From NCBI GenBank assembly GCA_937891595.1, contig CALATF010000009.1:1-13499 (forward strand): DNA of 13,499 bases, written 5' to 3'. Below the pieces are notes generated by a model, which was not told the DNA's origin, ran no database searches, and saw nothing but the letters and a program-made list of their open reading frames with translations. This DNA comes from an uncultured Clostridia bacterium (GTDB taxonomy: Bacteria; Bacillota; Clostridia; Christensenellales; UBA1242). The translations under genes were made by a program, and so were the position numbers. Position 1 is the stretch's first letter. Each line of letters starts with the position of its first letter. Below are positions 8,066 to 13,499 of the stretch, piece after piece.

Positions 8066-8094
8066 TTGATTTACTTTTTTTAATGTGATAGTAT
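8066..8094 (+). promoter_or_regulatory. Candidate sigma-A promoter of sepF (extended -10)
   Basis: TTGATT (8066–8071), a 17-base spacer and TAGTAT (8089–8094) preceded by TGA (8086–8088) give a -35 and an extended -10 element. Transcription would start near 8101, some 20 bases before the sepF ATG. The spacer includes a T7 run (8075–8081) that could also end upstream transcription, since GTAAA (8058–8062) can pair with TTTAC (8070–8074), although that stem is weak. Motif match only. Confidence 0.5.
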
Positions 8095-8121
8095 TAAATT
8101 ATAATTAAAAGGGGCAGAATT

Positions 8122-8580
8122 ATGGGATTATTTAATTCTTTAATGAAAGGCATGGGTTTTAGTGATAATTCAAAAAATAAAAGTACTTCTGTTGTTCAAG
8201 AAGAAAAAACAGAAGATTTTACTGATGAAAAGTATGATAATTTCGATAATGGTTTAGCAAATTCTTTTGTTGTTAATGAATTTAAAAATGTAAACGATAT
8301 AACTGCTCAGTTTTCAGATTTGCCAGGCAATATTTCAGGAAAAAATTTAATTATTTATGCTCCAAAAGATAATAAAGGTATTAAAATTTTAGTAGAATGT
8401 CTAAGAAGAAAAGAAGCTTGTATAGTCAACTTAGGTCAAATTAAACCAGAAGACGCAGATAAAATTTTGCAATTTTTAAGTGGTGCGGTATATGCTTTAA
8501 AAGGGAGTATTAAAAGATTACAAGGCGATTTATTCTTAATGACTCCTGAGGGTATTAACATTATGACACAAGCAAAATAA
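8122..8580 (+). CDS. sepF: Cell division protein SepF
   Basis: 152 aa, the usual length. The N-terminus MGLFNSLMKGMGF is the conserved amphipathic membrane-anchoring helix. An acidic low-complexity linker follows (about 15–65). The C-terminal SepF domain (about 72–148) includes NLIIYAPKDNKG, LRRKEACIVNLGQI and FLSGAVYALKGSIKRLQGD, followed by LFLMTPEGINI. Known role: SepF binds the C-terminal tail of FtsZ, bundles Z-ring filaments and tethers them to the membrane. It acts early in septum assembly, partly overlapping with FtsA. A clear ribosome site (AAAAGGGG, 8107–8114) lies 7 bases before the ATG. It has its own promoter and is followed by a hairpin with a T tract, so it may be monocistronic. 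Its usual neighbours ylmG, ylmH and divIVA are not between it and lspA. Confidence 0.95.
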   Translation: MGLFNSLMKGMGFSDNSKNKSTSVVQEEKTEDFTDEKYDNFDNGLANSFVVNEFKNVNDITAQFSDLPGNISGKNLIIYAPKDNKGIKILVECLRRKEACIVNLGQIKPEDADKILQFLSGAVYALKGSIKRLQGDLFLMTPEGINIMTQAK

Positions 8581-8596
8581 GGATATGTTAATAATT

Positions 8597-8637
8597 AAAA
8601 ACAAAAATAAATACAAATTTTATTTTTGTTTTTTTTA
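8597..8637 (+). terminator. AT-rich intrinsic terminator after sepF
   Basis: A perfect 15-base inverted repeat: AAAAACAAAAATAAA (8597–8611) pairs with TTTATTTTTGTTTTT (8619–8633) across a 7-base loop. The right arm continues into a T run to 8636. Only one G:C pair is present, so the stem is weak for its length. It is near-symmetric and could work in both directions, but no convergent gene is present. Confidence 0.65.
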
Positions 8638-8646
8638 TTTTTAATA

Positions 8647-8652
8647 TATACT
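8647..8652 (+). promoter_or_regulatory. Possible -10 box immediately upstream of lspA
   Basis: TATACT ends 7 bases before the lspA ATG (8660). If used, transcription would start at or within a base or two of the start codon. With a 17-base spacer the -35 would be TTTTGT (8624–8629), inside the sepF terminator stem. No GG-containing ribosome site is visible upstream of lspA. Weak motif in AT-rich DNA. Confidence 0.25.
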
Positions 8653-8659
8653 AAAAAGC

Positions 8660-9151
8660 ATGAAAGACTATTTAAAATTTACTTTAGTTAAAGTATTAAT
8701 TATTTTTGCTGTTATAGGTTTAGACCTATTATCTAAATATATTTTTTTTAACACATCGTTTTTTACAATTATTCCTTATATTATAGGAGTTAGACCATTA
8801 GAATATTTAAATACAGGTGGCGCATGGAGTATACTTAGTGATAAACTATGGCTACTTATAACAATAACTGTAATATTTATAGTAGCAGTAAGTATATATG
8901 ATTTTAAAACTAAAAATAAAAACATTGTTTATAACTTAGCTTTTTCGTTTATACTTGGTGGTGCAGTTGGAAATTTAATAGATAGAATTTTTTTGGGCGG
9001 TGTTAGAGATTTTATTTATTTTATTTTCGCTCCTAACTTTCCAACTTTTAATTTAGCAGATAGCTTTTTATTAATAGGTTGTATTCTATTTGCTATTTAT
9101 GCATTTTTTATTTATAAACCTAAAGAAAAGGAAAATAATGATGCAAGATAA
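8660..9151 (+). CDS. lspA: Lipoprotein signal peptidase (signal peptidase II)
   Basis: 163 aa, four predicted membrane helices (about 8–28, 62–81, 90–110, 132–152). Conserved blocks in order: DLLSKYIF (22–29), LNTGGAWSIL (50–59), GGAVGNLIDRIFLGGVRDF (100–118) and FNLADS (130–135). By alignment with characterised LspA (P. aeruginosa D124/D143) the catalytic aspartates are D117 in VRDF and D134 in NLADS; both are present. It cleaves signal peptides of diacylglyceryl-modified prolipoproteins in the plasma membrane, after Lgt. GG in NTGGAW replaces the more common GA/AA. The ATG chosen places the first helix normally and no earlier in-frame start is needed, but there is no Shine-Dalgarno sequence before it. 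The 3' end overlaps rluD by 14 bases, the usual lspA–rluD order of Bacillota. Confidence 0.95.
   Translation: MKDYLKFTLVKVLIIFAVIGLDLLSKYIFFNTSFFTIIPYIIGVRPLEYLNTGGAWSILSDKLWLLITITVIFIVAVSIYDFKTKNKNIVYNLAFSFILGGAVGNLIDRIFLGGVRDFIYFIFAPNFPTFNLADSFLLIGCILFAIYAFFIYKPKEKENNDAR
9126..9133 (+). promoter_or_regulatory. Ribosome binding site fixing the rluD start
   Basis: AAAAGGAA lies inside the lspA coding end, 4 bases before ATG 9138 (about 6 from the GG). It supports 9138 over the in-frame upstream ATG at 9090, which has no such site and would add 16 residues copied from the lspA membrane-helix region. Confidence 0.6.
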
Positions 9152-10055
9152 TATTATTTTTAAAGTTGATAATGAAAATAAAAATAAGCGATTAGATGTG
9201 TTTTTATCTGAACTATTAAAAGACGTTACAAGAAGTTATATAAAAACCTTGCTTGAGAAAAATAAAATTTTTGTTAATGGAAATGTTGTAAAAAGTGGCT
9301 ATAAATTAAAAGAGAATGACGAAGTTGCAGTAGAATTACCACCTCCTCAACCAACAGAAATTATTCCACAAGACATTGAATTAGATATTGTTTATGAAGA
9401 TGAATATTTGGCTGTAATAAACAAGCCACAAAACATGATTGTTCACCCAGCAGGGGCAGTAAGAACAAATACATTAGTTAACGCACTTTTATTTAAAATG
9501 CAAAATTTAAGTGGAATTAATGGAGAAATTAGGCCGGGTATTGTTCATAGGTTAGATAAAGATACTTCTGGTCTTATAGTTATAGCTAAAGATGATAAAA
9601 CACATATAAGTTTACAAAAGCAAATTCAAGATAAAACTTGTCACCGAATTTATAGGGCGGTAACATATGGTAAATTTAATAATCAAAGTGGAATTGTTCA
9701 AACTTGTTTAGCTCGTGGAAAGCATGAGCATGAAAAAATTTTTGTAGTGCCTAATGGTCAAGGAAGAATTGCAATAACCCATTATAAAGTTCTAAAGTAT
9801 AATTCTGGTTTTTCATATGTAGAATATGAACTAAAAACGGGTAGAACGCACCAAATAAGAGTACATTCTGCTTATTTAAATCACCCTATAGTTGGAGATA
9901 AATTATATGGGAAGAAAAATGAAAAATTTAATTTAGCAGGGCAGTTATTACATGCACATAAATTAATTTTTATTCATCCTGTTACAAATCAAGAAATGCA
10001 ATTTGTTGCACCTCTTCCACAATATTTTCAAGATTTTTTAAATGAAAAATTTTAA
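9138..10055 (+). CDS. rluD: 23S rRNA pseudouridine synthase, RluD/RluA family
   Basis: 305 aa from ATG 9138. An N-terminal S4 RNA-binding domain (about 18–68: KRLDVFLSELL, then RSYIKTLLEKNKIFVNG and a DEVAVELPPP end) is followed by the catalytic domain. RPGIVHRLDKDTSGLIVIAK (132–151) carries the catalytic aspartate D140. The downstream motif LKTGRTHQIRVH and the block HPIVGDKLYG are typical of RluA-type synthases. Known role: isomerises specific uridines of 23S rRNA helix 69 (1911/1915/1917 in E. coli). Bacillota often carry several paralogues (YlyB, YjbO, YhcT), so the exact target is not assured; position next to lspA matches B. subtilis ylyB. The gene overlaps lspA by 14 bases and is probably co-transcribed. 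The next start is 91 bases on. Confidence 0.93.
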   Translation: MMQDNIIFKVDNENKNKRLDVFLSELLKDVTRSYIKTLLEKNKIFVNGNVVKSGYKLKENDEVAVELPPPQPTEIIPQDIELDIVYEDEYLAVINKPQNMIVHPAGAVRTNTLVNALLFKMQNLSGINGEIRPGIVHRLDKDTSGLIVIAKDDKTHISLQKQIQDKTCHRIYRAVTYGKFNNQSGIVQTCLARGKHEHEKIFVVPNGQGRIAITHYKVLKYNSGFSYVEYELKTGRTHQIRVHSAYLNHPIVGDKLYGKKNEKFNLAGQLLHAHKLIFIHPVTNQEMQFVAPLPQYFQDFLNEKF

Positions 10056-10065
10056 TTGAGTCTTA

Positions 10066-10111
10066 TTTATTAATCTTTATTTTTGTATTTTTAATTTACA
10101 AAATTAATAAA
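10066..10111. repeat. Nested AT-rich inverted repeat downstream of rluD
   Basis: TTTATTAAT (10066–10074) is the reverse complement of ATTAATAAA (10103–10111). Inside it, TTTTGTA (10081–10087) pairs with TACAAAA (10097–10103). The result is a bulged hairpin. It is followed by A7 rather than a T tract, so it is not a standard + strand terminator. It may stabilise the rluD transcript end or be chance in AT-rich DNA. Confidence 0.35.
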
Positions 10112-10123
10112 AAAGGTTATTCT
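10095..10123 (+). promoter_or_regulatory. Candidate promoter of the small membrane-protein pair
   Basis: TTTACA (10095–10100), a 17-base spacer and TATTCT (10118–10123) resemble a sigma-A promoter (5/6 and 4/6 matches). It is followed by AAGGGAG (10132–10138), a strong ribosome site 8 bases before ATG 10147. Motif match only. Confidence 0.35.
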
Positions 10124-10146
10124 TATACCATAAGGGAGAATATTTT

Positions 10147-10416
10147 ATGAATTCAAGAAAGTTTGCTAATCTTTTCGCATTTATAGCAGTTGGGTTTATA
10201 GCAACAGCTTTGGTTGTTAAATATGTAGTGGCAAATGTTTTAGGCACAACTACGGATGTGGCTTACTGGTGTGATAAAATAGCTTATTACTTATCTTGTT
10301 TAGTTACAATCATTTGTGCTTTTTCTTATGCTACAACAAGGCGTAACAATGCTTATATGGTTGTTCTAATTATATTCATTGTTGTAATCGTATTATTTAC
10401 TTTCTTTATAATGTAA
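10147..10416 (+). CDS. Small three-helix membrane protein, unrecognised
   Basis: 89 aa, not recognised as a known family. Three predicted membrane helices lie at about 8–30, 43–62 and 69–88. A positively charged N-terminus (MNSRKFANL) and the loop TTRRNNAY between helices 2 and 3 suggest the N-terminus is inside, by the positive-inside rule. The two cysteines in helix 2 (C51, C57) and C42 just before it are not in a recognisable metal motif. A strong Shine-Dalgarno sequence supports this start. One base separates its stop from the next ATG, so the two membrane proteins are very probably made from one message. Function unknown. Confidence 0.7.
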   Translation: MNSRKFANLFAFIAVGFIATALVVKYVVANVLGTTTDVAYWCDKIAYYLSCLVTIICAFSYATTRRNNAYMVVLIIFIVVIVLFTFFIM

Positions 10417-10417
10417 C

Positions 10418-10807
10418 ATGAAAAATTTTATAAAAAAATATCTTTGGTTAATTTTATTAATAGCAATATCTTTTTTGCTTATTACTATTTCGGTTTTATG
10501 GATGGGTTTTTTTGTTATAGGTGCTTTTGTTATAAGCATTAGTTTTTTTGTGCTTGCATGGCGTGCTAAACAAAGGTACGAAAGCTTACGAGATTTTACC
10601 GAAGAAGATTTATATATAGATGCTAGAAAGTTTGACTATGACGAAGATGTGTACTATATAGGAACTAATTCTAAAACAACAAAAGGTATAAAAAAGAATT
10701 TCTTTTCCAAATTTAATGCAAAAATGCCTATGGTTATATGTGTTATTATGGGTTTAGCTTTCTTGTCTTTTGCAGTTATGTCTTTTATAGCTATGGTTTT
10801 TAACTAA
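10418..10807 (+). CDS. Small membrane protein with a cytosolic acidic loop, unrecognised
   Basis: 129 aa, not recognised. Two adjacent N-terminal helices (about 8–27 and 28–47) form a hairpin, followed by a hydrophilic segment (about 48–102). That segment begins basic (WRAKQRYESLRDF), becomes acidic and tyrosine-rich (EEDLYIDARKFDYDEDVYYIG) and turns basic again. A last helix follows (about 103–127). The ATG lies one base after the upstream stop and has no visible Shine-Dalgarno sequence of its own, so translation probably depends on coupling to the upstream gene. The pair may form a small membrane complex (inference). A terminator-like hairpin follows. Confidence 0.7.
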   Translation: MKNFIKKYLWLILLIAISFLLITISVLWMGFFVIGAFVISISFFVLAWRAKQRYESLRDFTEEDLYIDARKFDYDEDVYYIGTNSKTTKGIKKNFFSKFNAKMPMVICVIMGLAFLSFAVMSFIAMVFN

Positions 10808-10840
10808 TTTATTTGAAATTTAACAAATATACTTTATGAA

Positions 10841-10898
10841 AACAACATAAAAATTAAAAAAAACAGAAATTGTTTGATTTTTATGATTGTTTTTTTTT
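10841..10898 (+). terminator. Intrinsic terminator after the membrane-protein pair
   Basis: CATAAAAAT (10846–10854) pairs exactly with ATTTTTATG (10877–10885). The flanking AACAA (10841–10845) pairs with TTGTT (10887–10891) across a single bulged A, and nine T bases follow (10890–10898). The loop is long (22 bases) and A-rich. The T run overlaps the proposed -35 of the tig promoter. Confidence 0.55.
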
Positions 10899-10915
10899 AT
10901 GCTATTTGATATAAT
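10887..10915 (+). promoter_or_regulatory. Candidate sigma-A promoter of tig (extended -10)
   Basis: TTGTTT (10887–10892), a 17-base spacer and a perfect TATAAT (10910–10915) preceded by TGA (10907–10909). Transcription would start near 10922, leaving a leader of about 25 bases with GGGAG (10936–10940) before ATG 10947. It is the best -10 match in the window together with the one upstream of clpP. Confidence 0.6.
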
Positions 10916-10946
10916 ACCAAGTATAATTTAAATTTGGGAGAAATAT

Positions 10947-12230
10947 ATGAAATACACAAAAAAAATACTAGAAGATAAAAGAGTTCAAATTAATTTATCA
11001 CTTGATTCAAAAGAATGGGAAGATGCAGTTCAAGCTGCATATGAAAAGAATAAAGGTAAATATAGCGTTCAAGGTTTTAGAAAAGGGCATACTCCAAGAA
11101 AGGTTTTAGAAAAAACTTATGGAGCAAGTTTATTCTTTGATGATGCTATTGATGGTTGTTTCTATAGATACTATTTTGAAGTTCTTTCAAAAGAAAAAGA
11201 TATAGAACCTGTTTCAGCGCCAGAAATTGATATTAAAAGCATTAACGAAAAAGGTTTAGAGTTAGTACTTACAATTACAGTTAAACCTGAAGTAGAATTA
11301 GGAGATTATAAAGGTTTAACAGTTGAAAAGAAAAAAGTAACTGTTACTAAGGCAGAAGTTGATAAAGAACTTCAAGGTTTATTAGAATCTCGTGTTAAAT
11401 ATGTAGAAGTAGATAGAGAAATTAAAAACGGCGATATTGCTACTATAGATTTTTCTGGCAGTGTAGATGGTGTTAAATTTGAAGGTGGCACAGCAACAGA
11501 TTTTGATTTGGAAATCGGTTCAAAAAGTTTTATTGATACTTTTGAAGATCAACTTATTGGACTTAAAAAAGGCGATAAGAAAGATGTTAAAGTTACTTTC
11601 CCTAAAGAATATCATGAAGAAAGTCTTAAAGGTAAACCTTCAGTATTCGAAGTAGAAATTAAAGCTGTTAAAGAAAAACAATATCCAGAACTTAACGATG
11701 CTTTCGCTAGCGAAGTTAGTGAATTTGAAACATTAAAAGAATTAACTGATGATAAAAAGAAAAAATTAACTGAAGCAAAACAAAAAGAAGAAGATTCTAA
11801 AGCAGAAAATAAACTTATCGATATGATTGTTGATAATGCTAAAGTTGATGTTCCTCAAGCTATGATAGACCAACAAGTAGAAGACTATATTAAAGACTTT
11901 GAATATCGTTTGTCTTATCAAGGTTTAAGCTTAGAAGGTTATTTAAAATATGCAAATACTACAATAGCTGACCTTAAAAAAGCTAGAGTAGAAGATGCTA
12001 AGAGAACTGTAAAAACAAGACTTGTTCTTGAACAAATCATGTTAAACGAAAAAATTGATGTTACAGATAAAGATTTAGAAGATAGATTTAATTTATCAAA
12101 CCCAGATAAACCAAAAACTATTGAAGAAATAAAAAATACTATGAACCCACAACAATTTAATTATTTTGAAAATAGTGTTCTTTTAAATAAACTAATGCAT
12201 TTCTTAAAAGATAATAATAATTTAAATTAA
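10947..12230 (+). CDS. tig: Trigger factor (ribosome-associated chaperone/PPIase)
   Basis: 427 aa, the usual length. The N-terminal ribosome-binding domain carries the signature QGFRKGHTPRKV (42–53), corresponding to the G-F-R-x-G-x-x-P loop that docks on ribosomal protein L23. An FKBP-type peptidyl-prolyl isomerase domain follows at about 160–243: NGDIATIDFSGSVDGVKFEG, then FDLEIGSKSFIDTFEDQLIG and FEVEIKAVKEK. The rest is the charged helical C-terminal chaperone body with the KTRLVLEQI segment typical of the family. Known role: holds nascent chains at the ribosome exit tunnel and speeds proline isomerisation. Own promoter upstream. The downstream order clpP–clpX is conserved across many bacteria and links folding with proteolysis. 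Confidence 0.97.
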   Translation: MKYTKKILEDKRVQINLSLDSKEWEDAVQAAYEKNKGKYSVQGFRKGHTPRKVLEKTYGASLFFDDAIDGCFYRYYFEVLSKEKDIEPVSAPEIDIKSINEKGLELVLTITVKPEVELGDYKGLTVEKKKVTVTKAEVDKELQGLLESRVKYVEVDREIKNGDIATIDFSGSVDGVKFEGGTATDFDLEIGSKSFIDTFEDQLIGLKKGDKKDVKVTFPKEYHEESLKGKPSVFEVEIKAVKEKQYPELNDAFASEVSEFETLKELTDDKKKKLTEAKQKEEDSKAENKLIDMIVDNAKVDVPQAMIDQQVEDYIKDFEYRLSYQGLSLEGYLKYANTTIADLKKARVEDAKRTVKTRLVLEQIMLNEKIDVTDKDLEDRFNLSNPDKPKTIEEIKNTMNPQQFNYFENSVLLNKLMHFLKDNNNLN

Positions 12231-12270
12231 TATTTTTAACTGACAAATAACTTTAAAAAAATAAAAAAGA

Positions 12271-12300
12271 TGTTAATATTCTTATATTTAAGTGTATAAT
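12271..12300 (+). promoter_or_regulatory. Candidate promoter of clpP
   Basis: A perfect TATAAT at 12295–12300 lies 27 bases before the clpP ATG; the -35 is poor (TGTTAA at 12271–12276, 18-base spacer). The 10-mer TAATATTCTT occurs twice, at 12274–12283 and 12297–12306, 23 bases apart, overlapping the spacer and the -10. The CtsR operator (GGTCAAA tandem heptamers), common upstream of clp genes in Bacillota, is not seen. Confidence 0.5.
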
Positions 12301-12327
12301 ATTCTTTATTAAGGAGACTATTAAATT

Positions 12328-12918
12328 ATGCTAATTCCTATGGTAGTTGACCAGACAAGTACTGGCGAAAGAAGTTATGATATTTACTCAAGATTACTCG
12401 AAGATAGAATTATTTTCCTTACAGGAGAAATTACAGATGCTACTGCTAATATAGTTGTGGCACAACTTATTTACCTAGAAGGCAAGAACCCAGATAAAGA
12501 TATTTGCTTATACATTAACAGCCCAGGAGGTAGTGTTAGCGCAGGTCTTGCTATTTATGACACTATTAAATATATTAAATGTGACGTTGTTACAATTTGT
12601 ATAGGTCTAGCGGCTTCAATGGGTGCATTCTTATTGTCTAGTGGTACAAAAGGTAAAAGATATGCTTTGCCAAATAGCGAAATTATGATTCACCAACCTT
12701 TAGGTGGCGCACAAGGGCAGGCTAGCGACATTGAAATTCAAGCAAGACATATTCAATCTATTAAAGAAAAAATCAATTTGATTTTAAGTGAAGCAACTGG
12801 CCAAGAACTTAAAAAGGTTCAAAAAGATACTGATAGAGATTATTATATGACCGCTCAACAAGCTAAAGACTATGGTTTAATTGATGATATTTTCTATACA
12901 AGAAAAAAAGGTAAATAA
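12328..12918 (+). CDS. clpP: ATP-dependent Clp protease proteolytic subunit
   Basis: 196 aa, the normal length for ClpP. The catalytic triad is S97 in GLAASMGA (93–100), H122 in MIHQP and D171 in DRDYYM. YINSPGGSV (62–70) is the oxyanion-loop strand. The N-terminal LIPMVVDQTSTGERSYDIYS matches the axial-loop region that contacts ClpX. The family forms two stacked seven-subunit rings and degrades proteins fed by ClpX or ClpC in the cytosol; a short N-terminal propeptide is usually removed. A good ribosome site (AAGGAG, 12311–12316) precedes the ATG by 11 bases. Only one ClpP is visible here; whether the genome has a second cannot be seen. Confidence 0.98.
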   Translation: MLIPMVVDQTSTGERSYDIYSRLLEDRIIFLTGEITDATANIVVAQLIYLEGKNPDKDICLYINSPGGSVSAGLAIYDTIKYIKCDVVTICIGLAASMGAFLLSSGTKGKRYALPNSEIMIHQPLGGAQGQASDIEIQARHIQSIKEKINLILSEATGQELKKVQKDTDRDYYMTAQQAKDYGLIDDIFYTRKKGK

Positions 12919-12940
12919 TCTACACACTTTATTAAGATAA

Positions 12941-12970
12941 AACAGGTAAGATATTTATATTTTACCTGTT
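12941..12970 (+). terminator. Strong hairpin between clpP and clpX
   Basis: AACAGGTAAGATA (12941–12953) pairs with TATTTTACCTGTT (12958–12970): 13 pairs, one of them G·T, closing a TTTA loop. It has the most G:C pairs of any hairpin seen in the window (four). The bases after it (ATTTAAAATAATTCC) are not a clean T tract, so complete termination is doubtful. Partial attenuation or 3'-end protection of the clpP message is plausible. Confidence 0.5.
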
Positions 12971-13020
12971 ATTTAAAATAATTCCATTATATGTAGCAAA
13001 AAAAGGAGAGACAATTATAA

Positions 13021-13499
13021 ATGGATAAAGACTTAAAATGTTCTTTTTGTGGTAAATCTCAAGCAGAAGTTAAAAGACTAATTGCTAGCCCAAGTGGAGA
13101 TAGCTTTATTTGTGATGAGTGTATAGATGTATGTAAAGAAATTATTAAAGATGAGAAAATTATTGTACCTCAATCTAAAATAGATTTACCTTTACCTTAT
13201 GAAATAAAAGAAAAATTAGATGATTTTATTGTTGGTCAAGACGAAGCTAAAATGGTTTTGTCTGTAGCTGTTTATAATCATTATAAAAGAATAAATTATA
13301 ATACCGAAATAAAAGAAAAGAAAAGCGATAAACAACCTATAGAATTAGAAAAAAGTAACGTTTTATTAATAGGGCCAACAGGTTGTGGTAAAACCTTACT
13401 TGCAAAAACATTAGCAAAAATTTTAAAAGTACCTTTTGCTAGTTGTGACGCTACAACTTTAACAGAAGCTGGCTATGTGGGTGACGATGTAGAAAATAT
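13021..13499 (+). CDS. clpX: ATP-dependent Clp protease ATP-binding subunit ClpX, 5' part
   Basis: The first 159 codons; the gene runs off the right edge. The N-terminal zinc-binding domain has four cysteines as CxxC pairs (C7, C10 in KCSFCGKS; C31, C34 in FICDECID). A short linker leads to the AAA+ domain, with LPLPYEIKEKLDDFIVGQDEAK (about 56–77) ahead of Walker A GPTGCGKT (118–125). CDATTLTEAGYVGDDVEN closes the visible part and is a ClpX hallmark. Known role: a hexameric unfoldase that recognises tagged substrates and threads them into ClpP. The start is supported by AAAAGGAGAG (13001–13010), 10 bases upstream. It lies 102 bases after clpP, beyond the hairpin, and no clear promoter of its own was found. 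Confidence 0.97.
   Translation, partial: MDKDLKCSFCGKSQAEVKRLIASPSGDSFICDECIDVCKEIIKDEKIIVPQSKIDLPLPYEIKEKLDDFIVGQDEAKMVLSVAVYNHYKRINYNTEIKEKKSDKQPIELEKSNVLLIGPTGCGKTLLAKTLAKILKVPFASCDATTLTEAGYVGDDVEN

Noticed and set aside
8058..8081. Weak hairpin GTAAA/TTTAC plus T7 after the MBL gene as a terminator
   Set aside because: Only five pairs with a 7-base loop; it overlaps the sepF promoter candidate. Too weak to list as a feature of its own, though partial termination is possible.
9090..9137. Earlier in-frame ATG for rluD at 9090
   Set aside because: The extra 16 residues come from the lspA membrane-helix region read in another frame, there is no ribosome site there, and AAAAGGAA sits just before ATG 9138.
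12233..12259. Inverted repeat TTTTTAA/TTAAAAA after tig as terminator
   Set aside because: Seven A–T pairs around a 13-base loop and followed by an A-rich run, not a T tract.

Overview
The window is AT-rich bacterial DNA with every supported gene on the + strand. SepF, a LspA–RluD pair, a MacB-like ABC transporter without a visible MacA partner, and the tig–clpP–clpX order all point to a low-GC Gram-positive (Bacillota, probably an uncultured Clostridia- or Erysipelotrichia-like lineage). The lineage is inferred; nothing here fixes a genus. One gene ends in TGA and the others in TAA, so TGA is a stop and a Mycoplasma-type code is excluded.

Region 1 (1–8047) is a tightly packed series: the 3' end of a short-chain dehydrogenase, a 345-aa protein whose C-terminus looks like a divergent diadenylate cyclase (DAC/DisA_N) domain, a 424-aa unrecognised protein overlapping it by 4 bases, a short uridine-kinase-like P-loop kinase, an HD-domain phosphohydrolase, a 961-aa ABC ATPase/permease fusion and a metallo-beta-lactamase-fold hydrolase. 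Gaps are 30 bases or less, so these may be co-transcribed. This is the accessory-looking part of the window.

Region 2 (8048–10055) holds sepF, then lspA and rluD. This looks like a condensed version of the conserved sepF–ylmGH–divIVA–ileS–lspA–rluD end of the division cluster. sepF has a good extended -10 promoter and is followed by a near-perfect AT-rich hairpin with a T tract. lspA has no visible Shine-Dalgarno sequence.

Region 3 (10056–10940) holds two small unrecognised membrane proteins, separated by one base and closed by an AT-rich terminator that overlaps the next promoter.

Region 4 (10941–13499) is protein quality control: trigger factor, the ClpP protease subunit and the start of the ClpX unfoldase, which runs off the right edge. 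ClpX feeds unfolded substrates to ClpP, and trigger factor is the ribosome-bound chaperone.

The best candidate for something undescribed is the DAC-like gene with its overlapping partner (485–2793), possibly as part of a longer nucleotide-handling operon. No mobile element, CRISPR array, rRNA or tRNA was seen. No gene-free stretch exceeds about 140 bases.
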